The notes: generated by a model not told the origin, from the sequence alone. 64,000 bases of DNA from Valencia hispanica (GCA_963556495.2 OY747702.1:50324286-50388285), one strand, 5' to 3'; positions 43,946 to 55,206 are shown, counted from the stretch's first letter. Translations and numbers: made by a program.

Positions 43946-46404
43946 ACTTTAATATTCATGTGGATACTGAAAGTGATAGCCTAAATGCAGCCTTTAGTGC
44001 TATTTTAGACTCAATTGGCTTTACTCTAAAAGTACAGGGATCGACCCACTCGGGCAAACACACTTTGGACCTTGTACTGACATACGGTATTGAGTGTGAG
44101 GAAATAACAGTCCACCCACATAACCCGGTCCTGTCTGACCACTTCTTAATAACTTTTGAATTTACTTTAACTGACCATTTTAAATCTGAAAGAAAATTTC
44201 ATTATAGTAGAGCTTTATCAGACAATGCTGTAACAATTTTTAAAGAATCTGTTCAATTCTTACTTTCCTCAGTGTCTCAGAGTAACACAGTGGATGGCAG
44301 CAATTCTATCTCTAACCCTTCAGAAATTGATGATCTGGTTCACAGCGTTACGTCCTCATTGCGTTTGGCATTAGATAGTGTAGCCCCTTTAAAAAAGAAA
44401 GTGGCTAGCCATAGGAGGCTGACTCCTTGGTTCAACGCAGAGTTGCGTACTTTAAAGCAGAATACTAGGAAGTTGGAGAGAAAATGGCGCTCTACACACC
44501 TAGAGGATTCCTATTTAACCTGGAATAACAGTCTACTGCTGTATAAAAAGACCCTTCGACAAGCTAGAACAGCATATTTTTCATCATTAATAGAGGCGAA
44601 TAAAAGCAATCCTAGGTTTCTTTTTAGTACAGTTGCCAAACTTACACAGAGTCATAGCTCTGTTGAGCCAACTATTCCCCCAGCTCTTAGCAGTGATGAT
44701 TTTATGGGATTCTTCGTAAATAAAATTAATTCTATTAAAAATAAAATCATTGGCATCCTCCCAAACATGATTACTTCTTCCTCAGTAAATGAGGCAGTAT
44801 CGGAAAGAACTGTAGATCCTCAGTTGTGCTTAGGCTGTTTTGATTCAGTCGAGCTTTCGGAATTATCAAAAATATTAGCCTCATCTAAACCTTCAACTTG
44901 TATTTTGGACCCAATTCCAACCAAATTATTTAAAGAAGTGTTCCATTTGGTTCCTGGCCCCATTTTGGATATGATGAATCTATCCTTAGTAAACGGATAC
45001 GTACCACAGGAATTTAAAATAGCTGTAATTAAACCTTTACTCAAGAAACCTTCCCTTGATCAAGATGACTTAGTGAATTACAGACCTATATCTAACCTTC
45101 CTTTCTTATCCAAAGTCCTTGAGAAAATAGTTGCTAATCAAGTCTGTGAGCATTTAAACAATAACGAGCTGTTTGAAGAGTTTCAGTCAGGTTTTAGAGC
45201 TCATCATAGCACTGAAACAGCACTGGTGAAGGTTACTAATGATATTCTCATGGCCTCAGATAATGGACTGGTGTCTGTTCTGGTTTTGTTAGATCTCAGT
45301 GCTGCTTTTGACACAGTCGATCATAATATTCTCTTAGAAAAGCTTGAACATGTTGCAGGGATCAAAGGAACAGCACTAGGCTGGTTTAAATCATATTTGT
45401 CTGATAGATTCCAGTTTGTTCATCTAAATGATAAATCTTCTTCACTCTCAAGAGTTACTTGTGGAGTTCCACAGGGTCCTGTGCTTGGACCAATTCTGTT
45501 CACCATATATATGCTCCCAATTGGTAGAATCATTAGACAGCATGGGATAAATTTCCACAGCTATGCAGATGATACATAACTATATTTATCCATAAATCCT
45601 GATGAACCCAGTCAGTTAGGTAGATTACAGGCATGTCTGGAAGACATAAAAACATGGATGACCCTAAACTTTTTGCTTTTAAATTCTGACAAAACAGAAG
45701 TTGCTGTCTTTGGACCAGAAGTTCTTAAACAGAAACTGATTAGTCAATCACTTCATCTGGATGGCATTAAATTGGCCCCCAGTAATAACGTAAAGAACCT
45801 CGGCGTTATTTTTGACCGAGACTTGACATTTAAATCCCATATTAAACAGGTTTCTAGGATTTCTTTCTTTCACCTCTGGAATATTGCTAAAATTAGAAAC
45901 ATCCTGTCCAGGAGTGATGCTGAGAAACTAGTCCATGCATTTGTTACCTCAAGGCTGGACTACTGTAATGCTTTACTATCAGGTAGTCCACAAAATGCCA
46001 TTAAAAGCCTTCAGTTGATCCAAAATGCGGCAGCAAGAGTTTTGATGAATATTAAAAAGAGAGATCACATTTCTCCTGTTTTAGCTTCCCTTCATTGGCT
46101 CCCTGTTAAATCCAGAATAGAATTTAAGATCCTTCTTCTTACATACAAAGCCCTTAATAATCAAGCTCCATCATACATCAGAGATCTAATTGTTCCTTAT
46201 GTTCCTAACAGAGCCCTTCGCTCTCAGACTGCAGGTTTACTTGTAGTTCCTAGGATTTCTAAAAGTAGAATGGGAGGCAGATCTTTTAGTTATCAGGCTT
46301 CTCTCCTGTGGAACCAGCTCCCAGCTTTAGTCCGTGAGGCAGACACTCTGTTTACTTTTAAGGCCAGGCTTAAAACTTTCCTTTTTGATAAAGCTTATAG
46401 TTAG

Positions 46405-47110
46405 AGTGGCTAAGGTCATCCTGAGCTATCTCTGTAGTTATGCTGCTATAGGCTTAGACTGCTGGAGGACAGACTTACCAATTTTCTTCACTCTGCTACT
46501 TCCTTTTCTCCTACTACTCTCCAGTTGTATTACAGTACATTCTGTTATTTTGACTGTTAACTTTGTTTTCTCTCAGTGTTTTTCTCTCCATAGAAGATAT
46601 ACCTGGTCTGGTATCCTGCTTGGCTGCAATGCCCTGTTGGACGGGGGGCATCGACTGGGATGATCCCCCCAGTAACTGAACATCCACTGTGTCCTGTTAT
46701 TAACTTTTTACTTCCTGTATCAAAGAAAGTTCTCTTATATCAGATCTTCTGTTCCTTCTGTGTTTCTGCTCTGTCTTCTCAAACCCCCAGACGGTCGTGG
46801 CAGATGGCCGCTCCTACTGAGCCTGGTTCTGTTGGAGGTTTCTTCCTGTTAAAGGGGAGTTTTTCCTCTCCACCGTCGCTACATGCTTGCTCAGTATGAG
46901 GGATTGCTGAAGGATTGCTGTGGTTGGAAAGTCTGCATCAACTGGGCCCAACCTCACGCCAATGACTGACGCAATCTGCTGGGATTCCTTAAATAGGAAA
47001 CTTTTTAACTGATTGGAATGTTTGTATAAATGTATTGAAATGACTTCTTGTTAAGTGCCTTGAGATGACATCTGTTGTGAATTGGCGCTATATAAATAAA
47101 CTGAATTGAA
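46405..47110 (+). other. L2 3' UTR
   Basis: Non-coding end of the large L2: it contains gttggaggtttcttcctg, aaaggggagtttttcc and gaaggattgctgtgg blocks, and ends ttgtgaattggcgc-tatataaataaactg. A 109-codon frame (46334-46663) overlaps the ORF2 end and enters the UTR; its translation is identical to the one at 3418-3747 (minus), because the two copies are very similar here. Most probably not a protein. Confidence 0.85.
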
Positions 47111-48089
47111 AATAGACTGGAGTGCCGAGAGCTACTGGCCAACCAGCTTTGGTTTAAAGATGAGACACAGACTGTGTGAAAAACAAAAGGCAGAGAAACA
47201 ACGGGTGACAAGGAAGACAAGACTGTAAGGGGGTGTTAGAAGAGAATTGGGACTTGGAAGCTGGGTGTGAATAAAAATATGGAAGAGACCATATCTATTA
47301 TTTAACTAGTATGCTTTAACTTTTTAACATTTCTAGACTTTTTTATTTTATTTTTTAGAACAAATTAGAAATGGACTAACTACAAAGTTTCTTTGTTGAT
47401 TCTGAGTGCCAGGTTCCCAAAGTTCCCACATCTTAATTTTTTTTCACAAATGACATCTATGACTTTGGTCAATACCTGCTTTTGTCAAACCTGAAAAATG
47501 CCAACAGAGGTGAAAGGTGGGAACTATTGGTCTGATTAAATTGGGCTGTAACATGAAAAAGTACATAAAAGAAAATATCTACAACTCAGATCCTGGGTTA
47601 TCTCCTGGTTTATCAACTGACAGAGAAAGAGAACCCAACAAGAAGGTGAGAGAATCTAAATCCCTTATCTTTTCTCCCTTTTGCATTACATTTGGGTAAT
47701 TTTCCCTCAGTTAAATAAATAAATAATTTAATTAATTAAATAAGCATTCTTTAATGTATACCACAAGATGAAATGACAAAAGAATTTGGTGAAGAGCCAT
47801 GCAAGGACTGAAAAACCCCCAGAGAAATAGGGCTACATTTTGCAGAAGAAAGATAGTGTGATAGCACTCAAAGCAGGATAGCACTCAAAGCAGGCCAGAC
47901 TTTAATATTATACCCTACAAAAAATACTCTGATACTATATTAGAGATTAGTTCATTGCAAAGATATCTAATTAAAATTCTTTCTGGTAGCTGATTGAACC
48001 AATCAGCTGTGAAATGTAGAAATATCAATATTAGGAAGGATCCTAGGACTGAAAGTGAATACATTTTTCTTAATGTGCACACATGGAAC
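47111..48089. other. Unannotated spacer
   Basis: No gene recognised. Includes an (AATT/TAAA)-rich run at 47712-47742 and a short direct duplication of gatagcactcaaagcagg at 47860-47894. Confidence 0.4.
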
Positions 48090-48212
48090 TCTCTCTCTCA
48101 CTTGTGCAAACACACAGACACACGCACACACATGTTCTTATTTCTACCCATATTAGGACTTTGTACTGACTTCCATTCATCTTAGTAAATGCATTTATGC
48201 CTTTCCCCAAAG

Positions 48213-49993
48213 GCAAGGCAAGGCAAGGCAATTTTATTTGTATAGCACACTTTCAACAGCAGGGCAATTCAAGGTGCTTTACATGATTTGGTGATTTAAA
48301 AGAAACACATAAAAGAAACACACATTATACATGATACACAATAAAGCAAGAGAAAAATAAAAAAAAAGCAAGAGAGCATGAACACATTTCATACATATAA
48401 CATCAAGCATTTACTCAAAGGCAATTCTAAACAGATGGGTTTTTAGTCTCGATTTAAAGCAGTTCAGAGTTTCAGCAGCTCTACACTCGTCAGGAAGTCT
48501 ATTCCAGATTAGGGGAGCATAAAAACTCAAAGCTGCTTCTCCATGTTTAGTTCTGAGTCTAGGGATGTTTAGTAGGCTAGAGTTGGAGGACCTGAGTGGT
48601 CTTGGTGGTTGGTACCATGACAACAGGTCTTCAACATATTTTGGTGCTAAGCCATGTAATGATTTATAAACTAGTAAAAGTATTTTAAAGTCTATTCTCT
48701 GAGCTACAGGGAGCCAGTGTAAGGACTTTAGAACTGGGGTGATGTGCTCTACTTTCCTGGTTCTAGTGAGGACGCGAGCGGCAGCGTTCTGGATCAGCTG
48801 CAGCTGTCTGATTGACTTTTTAGGCAGACCTGTCAAGATGCTGTTGCAGTAATCAATCCGACTAAAGATAAACGCATGGATGAGTTTTTCTAGGTCGTGT
48901 TGCAAAATCAGTCCTTTAATCCTAGAAATGTTCTTCAGGTGATAGAACGCTGACCTTGTTATTGCCTTTATGTGACCCTGGAGGTTCAGGTCTGAGTCCA
49001 TTACTACACCTAGGTTACGAACCTGATCAGTAGTTTCTAGCTGTATTAATTGAAGCTGTGTGCTGACTCTTGATCGTTCCTCCTTGGGTCCAAAAATAAT
49101 CACTTCAGTTTTGTTCCTATTCAGCTGGAGAAAGTTATGGCACATCCATCCATTTATTTGGTCAATGCATTGATTTAGGGTTTGAATGGGTTCAGAGTCA
49201 CCTGGTGACATTGTAATGTAGAGCTGAGTGTCATCCGCATAGTTATGGTAGCTAATGTCATTGGTCGCTATAATCTTGCCTAGTGGGAGCATGTAGATAT
49301 TAAATAAGAGGGGCCCCAGGATGGAGCCCTGGGGCACCCCACATGTGATTTCTGTTTGTTCTGATGAAAAGTTTCCTATTGAAACATAGAAGTCCCTGTT
49401 CTTTAGGTAAGACTCGAACCAGCCAAGTACTGTACCAGAGAGTCCGACCCAGCTCTCCAGTCGTTCCAATAAAATATCATGATCAACAGTGTCAAATGCT
49501 GCACTGAGGTCCAACAGAACCAGCACTGTGGTTCTTCCACAGTCTGTATTTATGCGGATGTCATTAAATACTTTGACGAGGACAGTCTCGGTGCTGTGGT
49601 GAGCGCGGAAACCAGACTGAAAAGCATCAAAACGGTTTGTCGTTGTTATGAAGCCATTTAACTGCTGAAACACAGTTTTTTCAATAATCTTACTGATGAA
49701 TGGGAGATTAGAGATTGGCCTGTAGTTCTGCATTAACGTGTTGTCCAGATTTTTCTTCTTTAGCAGTGGTTTAATAACTGCTGTTTTTAAAGCCTGAGGG
49801 AAGACACCTGATAGCAGTGATGAGTTCACTATTTGAACAAGATCAGAACCAATAACAGGAAGAACTTTCTTTAGAAAAGCTGTGGGTAGGATATCAAGAC
49901 AGCAGGAGGAGGAGCTTAATTGGATAATAATTTTTTCAAGGCTGTTCTGGTTTAATTCGTGGAATTCAGACATTTTCTCTACAATTTTTTTCT
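48213..49993 (-). mobile_element. L2-type LINE, 5'-truncated, CCTTG-tailed family
   Basis: On the minus strand it ends ...caattgccctg-ctgttgaaagtg-tgctatacaaataaaattg-ccttgccttgccttgcc; on the plus strand the tail is ggcaaggcaaggcaaggc at 48213-48230. The 7-bp sequence cccaaag lies on both sides (48206-48212 and 49994-50000), a plausible target duplication. The body is the RT half of ORF2. It is the best preserved member of this L2 family in the window. Confidence 0.88.
48411..49993 (-). pseudogene. L2 ORF2 RT domain, 5'-truncated but open
   Basis: An open frame of about 527 element codons (the frame runs a few codons into flanking sequence, where an ATG at 50015 exists by chance). It contains [59 protein letters not shown], motif [36 protein letters not shown], motif [60 protein letters not shown] and the terminal [15 protein letters not shown]. 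All RT catalytic residues are present. The endonuclease and ORF1 are missing through truncation, so it cannot mobilise itself. Confidence 0.9.
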
Positions 49994-50215
49994 CCCAAAG
50001 TCTTACCCTAACCATTACCAGTATATTCCTGACCGAAACTTATTCACACTATACCGCAAAACCTAACCCCTAACCCTAAAAAAGGGAATCCACCCTATTA
50101 AGAACCGGCCTTTGGTCCCCATAAGGCCCATTGGTCTTCACAAGGTTAGTGAGTATACCAGAGAAGGTCCTAAATAGGATAGCTAAACAAGTACACACAT
50201 ACACACAGACCTACT

Positions 50216-50591
50216 CCTCCATCTCTTCCTCTGGTTCTCATAAATAGGAGTGATGGAAGAAAAGTTGTTCCGTAGAGTTATGCTGACAGTTTAAATGCAG
50301 AGGATGACCCCACCTTCACTCCTTAGCAGCATCTTTCAGAGCGACTTAATGCAGTACAGGGACAAACTCAGCTTCTTTCAACTTGTTGTTTGTCACCTGC
50401 AACAAAAAAGCCTTCCCATAGACATGAATTACAGCACTAAGGTAATACTGAATGAATGATTTACAGATAAATGTGTTACTTTTTAAAGTAAAAATAAAGG
50501 ATGTGGTGATATCCCCCAGGCTATTTGATTGCTGTTCCAACATTCATTTTGTCAAATTTTACAGAAACCTAATCTATAGAAATAACATCAA
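50216..50591. other. Unannotated spacer
   Basis: No feature recognised between the CCCTAA-containing repeat and the fold-back element. Confidence 0.4.
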
Positions 50592-51634
50592 ACCGTGTGT
50601 CATTCGCCCTTTCCGTTTTCGATAGGCAACCAAAAATTAAAACATGAGTGTGCAGTGTTTTTTGTTATTTGTATTTAAACCAAATACAAAAAATGAAAAA
50701 TGTATTGGTTTTTTTATATTTCAAATTTTAATCTCGGATCAAAAATACAAATTTGAGGGGCGTCGCATATCGCAGTGGTTAAGACAGGCACCCCATGTTC
50801 AGAGGCCTTAGTCCTCAAAGCAATCATCCTGGGTTCAACTCCAGTGTGTGGACATTTGCAAAGTGTCTCTTCCCACACTTCTCTCCAATTTCTGTATGCT
50901 ATCCACTATTAATAAATGCCACTGTAGCCAGAAAAATCTTTACAATTATACAAAATTGAAAAACAGGCTGCATAACTGAATTTGATTTTAATATTTAATT
51001 GTTCGATGTACATGAACAAGGTGTAAACCATTTTCTGTGACCATCAGATTCTACAACTCAGAGTGGTGCTGTTTCCTTCATAGGTCACCAATTGTGACAG
51101 CAGATACTCCTATCATATTATGTGACCCCTCCATCACTCATGAAAGAAAACTTTTTAGTTGAAAGTGTGTGCATAGATAAGTTATAAAATTCACAGTTTC
51201 TGAGTGCCAAGGTGACAGAAGGACAGTGGCTCAGAGGTTACATTAGCAACTCATAGGTCCTATCATTTTATGTGACCTTTCCATAGCCTATGCAAAACAA
51301 TGTTCACCAAATATCAGATTTTAATAATGGCATTAATGATTATTATAAAGTGGCACTACATTTGTTCAGGACGAATTAGCGATACAGCGCCCCCTAGAGT
51401 AACAGAATCTGATGGTCATGGAAAATAGTATGTCAGAGCAATTAAATATTAAAATCAAATTCGGTCTTGCTGACCGGTTTTAAATTTTGTGCTTTTGAAC
51501 TGAGACTAAAATTAAATATATAATAAATAACCCATTTTTAGTTTTTTGTATCCGATTTTTAAAAAAAATCCCATTTTAATTTTTTGATTTTTGTTCATCA
51601 GTCAAAAATGGAAAGGACGAATGATACACGGATT
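50592..51634. mobile_element. Fold-back element, copy 2, with SINE
   Basis: Left end ccgtgtgtcattcgcccttt (50593) and right end aaaggacgaatgatacacgg (ends ~51631) are inverted. Long internal pairing follows: gaatttgattttaatattt (50979-50997) with aaatattaaaatcaaattc (51445-51463); tttctgtgaccatcagatt (51033) with aatctgatggtcatggaaa (51406). The family matches copy 1 at 35423-36264, including gatgtac and the ggacagtggctcagagg / ctctgagccactttcc block. A SINE occupies 50757-50947. No coding capacity. The target duplication could not be defined. Confidence 0.82.
50757..50947 (+). mobile_element. tRNA-derived SINE
   Basis: The head starts ggggcgtcgcatatcg. The A box lies around tcgcagtggttaagaca (50769-50786) and the B box is gggttcaactcc (50831-50842), the internal RNA polymerase III promoter. 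The unrelated body (cccacacttctctccaat, aataaatgccactgtagcc) ends in gaaaaatcttt. Imperfect direct repeats atacaaatttga (50745-50756) and atacaaaattga (50948-50959) look like a decayed 12-bp target duplication. Copy 1 of the host fold-back element (atacaaaattgaaaaac near 35560-35577) shows the empty site. Same family as 25760-25843 (minus). Confidence 0.85.
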
Positions 51635-52485
51635 AACTGAGGCTGTTTTGTTCAGAGTAATTGAGACACTTACTTTCCACAGATTTTTGATAGTATGTGA
51701 ACATTTCTTGAAGACACAATATTTAATTGTGTATCCAAAGTCTTTTCACATGACTATTATAATTTACAATATTTTTTTATGTAGGCTTAATATCAGTTTA
51801 CCACACAGTTGGATTTGGGGTCTATAAAACTATATCACAGATGTACAGATTTTTTTTAAATATCAAATGATTAAATGGGCGAATAAAAAACTGGCATTTT
51901 TTTACACATGTCCATCCCCTCCCACTATCAGAAGCTGATTTAAAAAGATGACCACTTTTCAGTAGGGACATGGAGTCAAAGAAGACAGGTGAAAGAGGAC
52001 CTCATGAAATCAAAATGAAGGAAAAAAATAAATCGTAAACCAAAAATGAATGCAATTTATGTTTCCATATAACGATCAGCAGTGAATATTTCTTCTGCAC
52101 AAAGATGAGAAACAGATGAGGGGTGGCAGTGACAAGCTGTGCATCACCTCGGAGTGTGTAGTCTACTCTCTCATAAATCAAGCAAAACACATTCATTTCC
52201 TTTCCTTATTTCACACTTATGTGCTATCACTTTCCAAAGAAGATGGTATATATTTTATTGGTGTGCCTTATAGATTTGATCTTGTTAATTGGACATAAAA
52301 GCCACACTGAAAGCACATAAAGTGAGGGAGAAAGTATCTGATGTCTGAAATCTATAGAATACGGCTAAGCAGGGTAGCAGTCTTCTATTACAATAGTATT
52401 CCACATTTTTCCAAAAAAGAACCAAAGAACAGCAGCTGACACTTATGTTAAAAACCCTGATGAGGGCTATATCTTATATTATATT
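51635..52485. other. Unannotated spacer
   Basis: No feature recognised; AT-rich. Ends in an (ATATT)n-like stretch at 52473-52485 that became the target of the next element. Confidence 0.4.
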
Positions 52486-53589
52486 CAAGGCTGTCAAAAT
52501 TAACGCGTTAATGCAAATCAATAATTTGTGGAATTAATGCGATAAAAAGGTTTTTTTAACGCAATTAACACATGCACAGAATTACCTGCCCTGTTTACCC
52601 TACAATTCAACACGCACTGTTTTCAGTGCTCACTCATCACATCATGGCTGACCCAAACTGCATCTGTTGTTCCATGTGAACATTTCTATTCAGTCACGGA
52701 CCATAGGGATTATCGGTCAGCGTCACTACCTGCTCTGGTGCGGATGTGGTCGGCAGAAAGAGACACAATTATGAATTCTGCTGTTGGTCATTTTGATCAA
52801 AACAACAAATGTGCATTCCATTGACTTGCCCTTTTCAGGGCAAACAAAAGACGTCTTTGATTACAAGCAATCGGAAGAAGTGGTTGGAACCAAACGCAAC
52901 AGCCTGCAGCGATCACATCAGGTAAGCTTGGCTAACAAACAAGCTAACATAGCTAACCAACACTGCAGCTACAGTACAGGATAACTGCAAATAATAAACA
53001 TGGGAACCAGGGAGTGATGTAAAGGTTTGGTGTTGATAAACAAATAATCCCTCTATTATTCAGAAAAATTCAATTCAAAAATACTTTATTTATTCCAGAG
53101 GGAAAATAAGTGTTGTTGTAGCTCATACTATTTAATTCTTCAAGGAGGTGTTGTAGATCCTGATGGCTGTAGGCAGGAATGATCTCCTGTAGCAGTCTGT
53201 GTTGCAGCAAAACTGAAGAAGACTCTGACTGAAGACACTCTGTTGTTGTAGGATAGTCCCATGAAGAGGATGTTTTTGGTTGTCCAAAATTAATAAGAAA
53301 TGGTCAGCTTTACATTCAGAAAATGTTAACTAGTTAGTTTGCCTTAGCAGCTGGCTAAAGGATGAAAAGGTTAAAAGGCCTACATGTAAATGTGATAGCG
53401 GAATTAAAAACAAAAGTTCCATGCATCTCTCCTGTATTTCCTTTAAAAAAAAAGAGCAACCGCTTCCAGTTTTGCCCTTTATTTACACAGGAATGTTTAG
53501 GAATGTTAATTAATTGTGATTGATCAGCGTTAATTTACAGCTACCCTGTGATTAATTAGATTAAAATGTGTAATCATTTGACAGCCCTA
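52486..53589. mobile_element. Short non-autonomous hAT-like element
   Basis: Left end caaggctgtcaaaatta and right end aatcatttgacagccct-a are inverted; each continues into attaacgcgttaatgc / gcgttaatttaca-type sequence. attatatt flanks both sides (52478-52485, 53590-53597), an 8-bp duplication as in hAT, though the surrounding (ATATT)n repeat makes it less decisive. The 66-codon frame at 52784-52984 has no recognised domain. A LINE 3'-end-like piece lies inside near 53066-53290. Confidence 0.72.
53066..53290 (-). mobile_element. Probable LINE 3'-end fragment inside the hAT
   Basis: The plus strand reads aaattcaattcaaaaatac then tttatttattccagaggg, followed by ctgatggctgtaggcagg and tgatctcctgtagcagtctg. 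This resembles the inverted 3' end and C-terminal codons of a fish LINE of a type different from the L2 and Rex3 copies here. Recognised by general appearance only. Confidence 0.4.
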
Positions 53590-53620
53590 ATTATATTATA
53601 TTATATTATATTATATTAAG
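53590..53620. repeat. (TTATA)n microsatellite
   Basis: About six units of a pentanucleotide immediately after the hAT-like element. It contains the right copy of its putative target duplication. Confidence 0.9.
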
Positions 53621-54504
53621 GATGGACTGTCTCAACACGGACCAGAACTAGAAATCCACCTATTGTACATTTTGTGGCAGATTGCTGGCTTTGGCTAAAC
53701 TCTGACCAACTGAGACCAATTTTAGTAGATTCTCTTTTATTTTGAAGACTTGTAATAACCGAATACAAAGTTTTATTTTAGTATTTGCTAATTTAACTAA
53801 CAATGATGTTCAGATTATTATTTTTTTACTATTTAAAAAATCCTCCTAATTAGCTTTTTCAACATGTGTACGCAAAGGATAACTTGCAGGTTACTGGACA
53901 GCTATTTGTACAAGTATAAATAAACAGAAAAAAAAGTTAATCAACCTCTATCCTTTCAGATCAGTAGGCATGTTGGAAATAAACCAAAAACAGCATTCCA
54001 GAGAAATAAGTCTATTCCAGTTATAAAGCTCAGAGCAGAAAATGACATGGTCTGTGGATGCTTTGCTGCACCAGGACCTGGTTAGGTCATCATTATACAG
54101 TAAAAAGGTTGCCTGAGGTAAAACCGGGACTGTGGCAAAATTAAAAGGGACTTATTAGGCAAATTTCACTTTTTGAATTATTTTGTGATGACATTTGGGT
54201 CTCTGCTGCCTCTATAAACACTCCAAATATAAATGAAAATAATACATCCACTTTTTTGCAAAGTTTTACTGTTCTGGTGCTTCTACAAATCATTTCAAAA
54301 TGTCCCTTATTGTGACATCACAATAAGTGAAATTTGCATATAAACGCCCCTCACCTGTCAAACCCTGCACCTCACCTGTAAAACTCCATCCACCAATTAT
54401 ATAGTCTACCATTCTCATGTGTGGCAAACGAACAGCCTAGTAACAAAATTGCCCTAATCTTTTTTACTGTAATATTAAAAGAAATCTTGCATTAGTTATT
54501 TTGT
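53621..54504. other. Unannotated spacer
   Basis: No gene or repeat recognised. Confidence 0.4.
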
Positions 54505-54846
54505 TCTTGCGTTTCTGCTTTGTCTTCTCGAACCCCCAGACGGTCGTGGCTCATACTGAGCCAGGTTCTGCTGGAGGTTTCTTCCTGCTAAAGGGGAGTT
54601 TTTCCCCTCAACTGTCGCTACATGCTTGCTCAGTGTAAGGGATTGCTGAAGGATTGCTGTGGTAGGAGTCTGCATCAACAGGGGGCAACTGCAAGTCAAT
54701 GACTCGATGCAATCTGCTGGGATTCCTTAAATAGAAAACTAGCTAAAACTTTAAACTGATTGGAATGGTTGAATTGAAATGACTTTCTTGTAAAGTGCCT
54801 CAACATGACATCTGTTATGAATCGGCTCTATATAAATAAATTGAAA
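54505..54846 (+). mobile_element. L2 3' UTR fragment
   Basis: Matches 46760-47110 of the large L2 (cccccagacggtcgtggc, aggtttcttcctg, aaaggggagtttttcc, gctacatgcttgctcagt, gaaggattgctgtgg, gattggaatgg, tatataaataaattga). There are more differences than between copy A and the large L2, so it is older or of another subfamily. No coding part. Confidence 0.85.
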
Positions 54847-55025
54847 TCCTCACATCCCTATCCCTTCATCTTCTCCCTCATCCCTCCATCCCCTCCCACA
54901 TCCTTTCATCCCCTCCCTACATCCCTTCATCCCCTCCCTCATCCCTCCATCCCCTCCCACATCCCTTCTTCCCTTCCCTACATTCCTTTATCCCCTCATC
55001 CCTACATCCACTCATGGTCCTAGCC
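54847..55025. repeat. CATCCCYWCC minisatellite
   Basis: Imperfect tandem array of about 16-20-bp units such as catccctccatcccctccc and catcccttcatcccctccc. Strand-asymmetric (C/T on plus). It starts directly at the L2 3' end, so it may have grown from the LINE tail or been present at the target. Confidence 0.85.
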
Positions 55026-55079
55026 TCCTTTGGAACACCGGAATCCCCACACCTGTGTGTGTGTGTGTGTGTATGAGTG

Positions 55080-55206
55080 AAGTACTGTACCAGAGAGTCC
55101 GACCCAGCTCTCCAGTCGTTCCAATAAAATATCATGATCAACAGTGTCAAATGCTGCACTGAGGTCCAACAGAACCAGCACTGTGGTTCTTTCACAGTCT
55201 GTATTT
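55080..55206 (-). mobile_element. 127-bp internal L2 RT fragment
   Basis: Matches 49425-49551 with a single visible substitution (gttctttcac versus gttcttccac). Minus-strand translation gives part of RT motif A ([20 protein letters not shown] and onward). It has neither a LINE 3' end nor a tail, so it is not a normal retrotransposition product. It follows a (GT)n stretch at 55057-55072. Confidence 0.9.

Larger units (their letters stand above)
40040..46404 (+). pseudogene. L2 ORF2 (APE endonuclease + RT), interrupted
   Basis: The two coding parts, 40040-40595 and 43958-46404, are in one frame once the Rex3 and one target copy are set aside, giving about 1000 codons. The endonuclease has [20 protein letters not shown] (catalytic Glu), VGDFNI at the insertion point, and [11 protein letters not shown] (44130). 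The linker has [15 protein letters not shown] has [32 protein letters not shown], motif [14 protein letters not shown] (45290), [11 protein letters not shown], and motif [13 protein letters not shown] at 45577-45579 directly after YADDT replaces what is Gln in related copies. The C-terminus ends FLFDKAYS. The insertion plus the nonsense codon inactivate it, but no frameshift is seen. Confidence 0.92.
38751..47110 (+). mobile_element. Nearly full-length L2-type LINE containing a Rex3
   Basis: The order is 5' UTR (~38751-39061), ORF1 (39062-39946), a 93-bp spacer, ORF2 (40040-46404, interrupted by Rex3 40596-43943), and 3' UTR ending gcgctatataaataaactg-aattg at ~47110. Without the Rex3 it is about 5.0 kb, a full-length size for a fish L2. 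The 5' boundary is an estimate; a perfect 11-bp hairpin (38752-38777) lies there. The same 3' UTR is found at 2952-3670 (minus) and 54505-54846 (plus). ORF1 is intact; ORF2 has the insertion and one premature stop. Confidence 0.88.
48090..50215 (+). repeat. Fish interspersed repeat with CCCTAA-like core, split by L2
   Basis: Left part 48090-48212 (acacacgcacacacatg, ggactttgtactgacttcc, attcatctta) and right part 50001-50215 (taccctaaccattacc, cctaacccctaaccct, tttggtccccataagg, gaaggtcctaaatagg, agctaaacaagtacac) form a repeat of a kind common in teleosts. The L2 at 48213-49993 sits in the middle. The CCCTAA words are internal to this repeat and are not a telomere. Confidence 0.6.

Noticed and set aside
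46334..46663. 109-codon hydrophobic protein at the L2 3' end
   Set aside because: Overlaps the ORF2 C-terminus and the UTR in another frame; the identical translation at 3418-3747 is explained by copy similarity. Kept only as a finding to test.
50066..50090. CCCTAA words suggesting an interstitial telomere
   Set aside because: Only a few irregular units, and they are part of a dispersed repeat (48090-50215) that includes other non-telomeric blocks.
53590..53620. Target duplication of the hAT-like element as firm proof of hAT
   Set aside because: The 8-bp repeat equals the microsatellite unit pattern, so it cannot be decisive; confidence was reduced.
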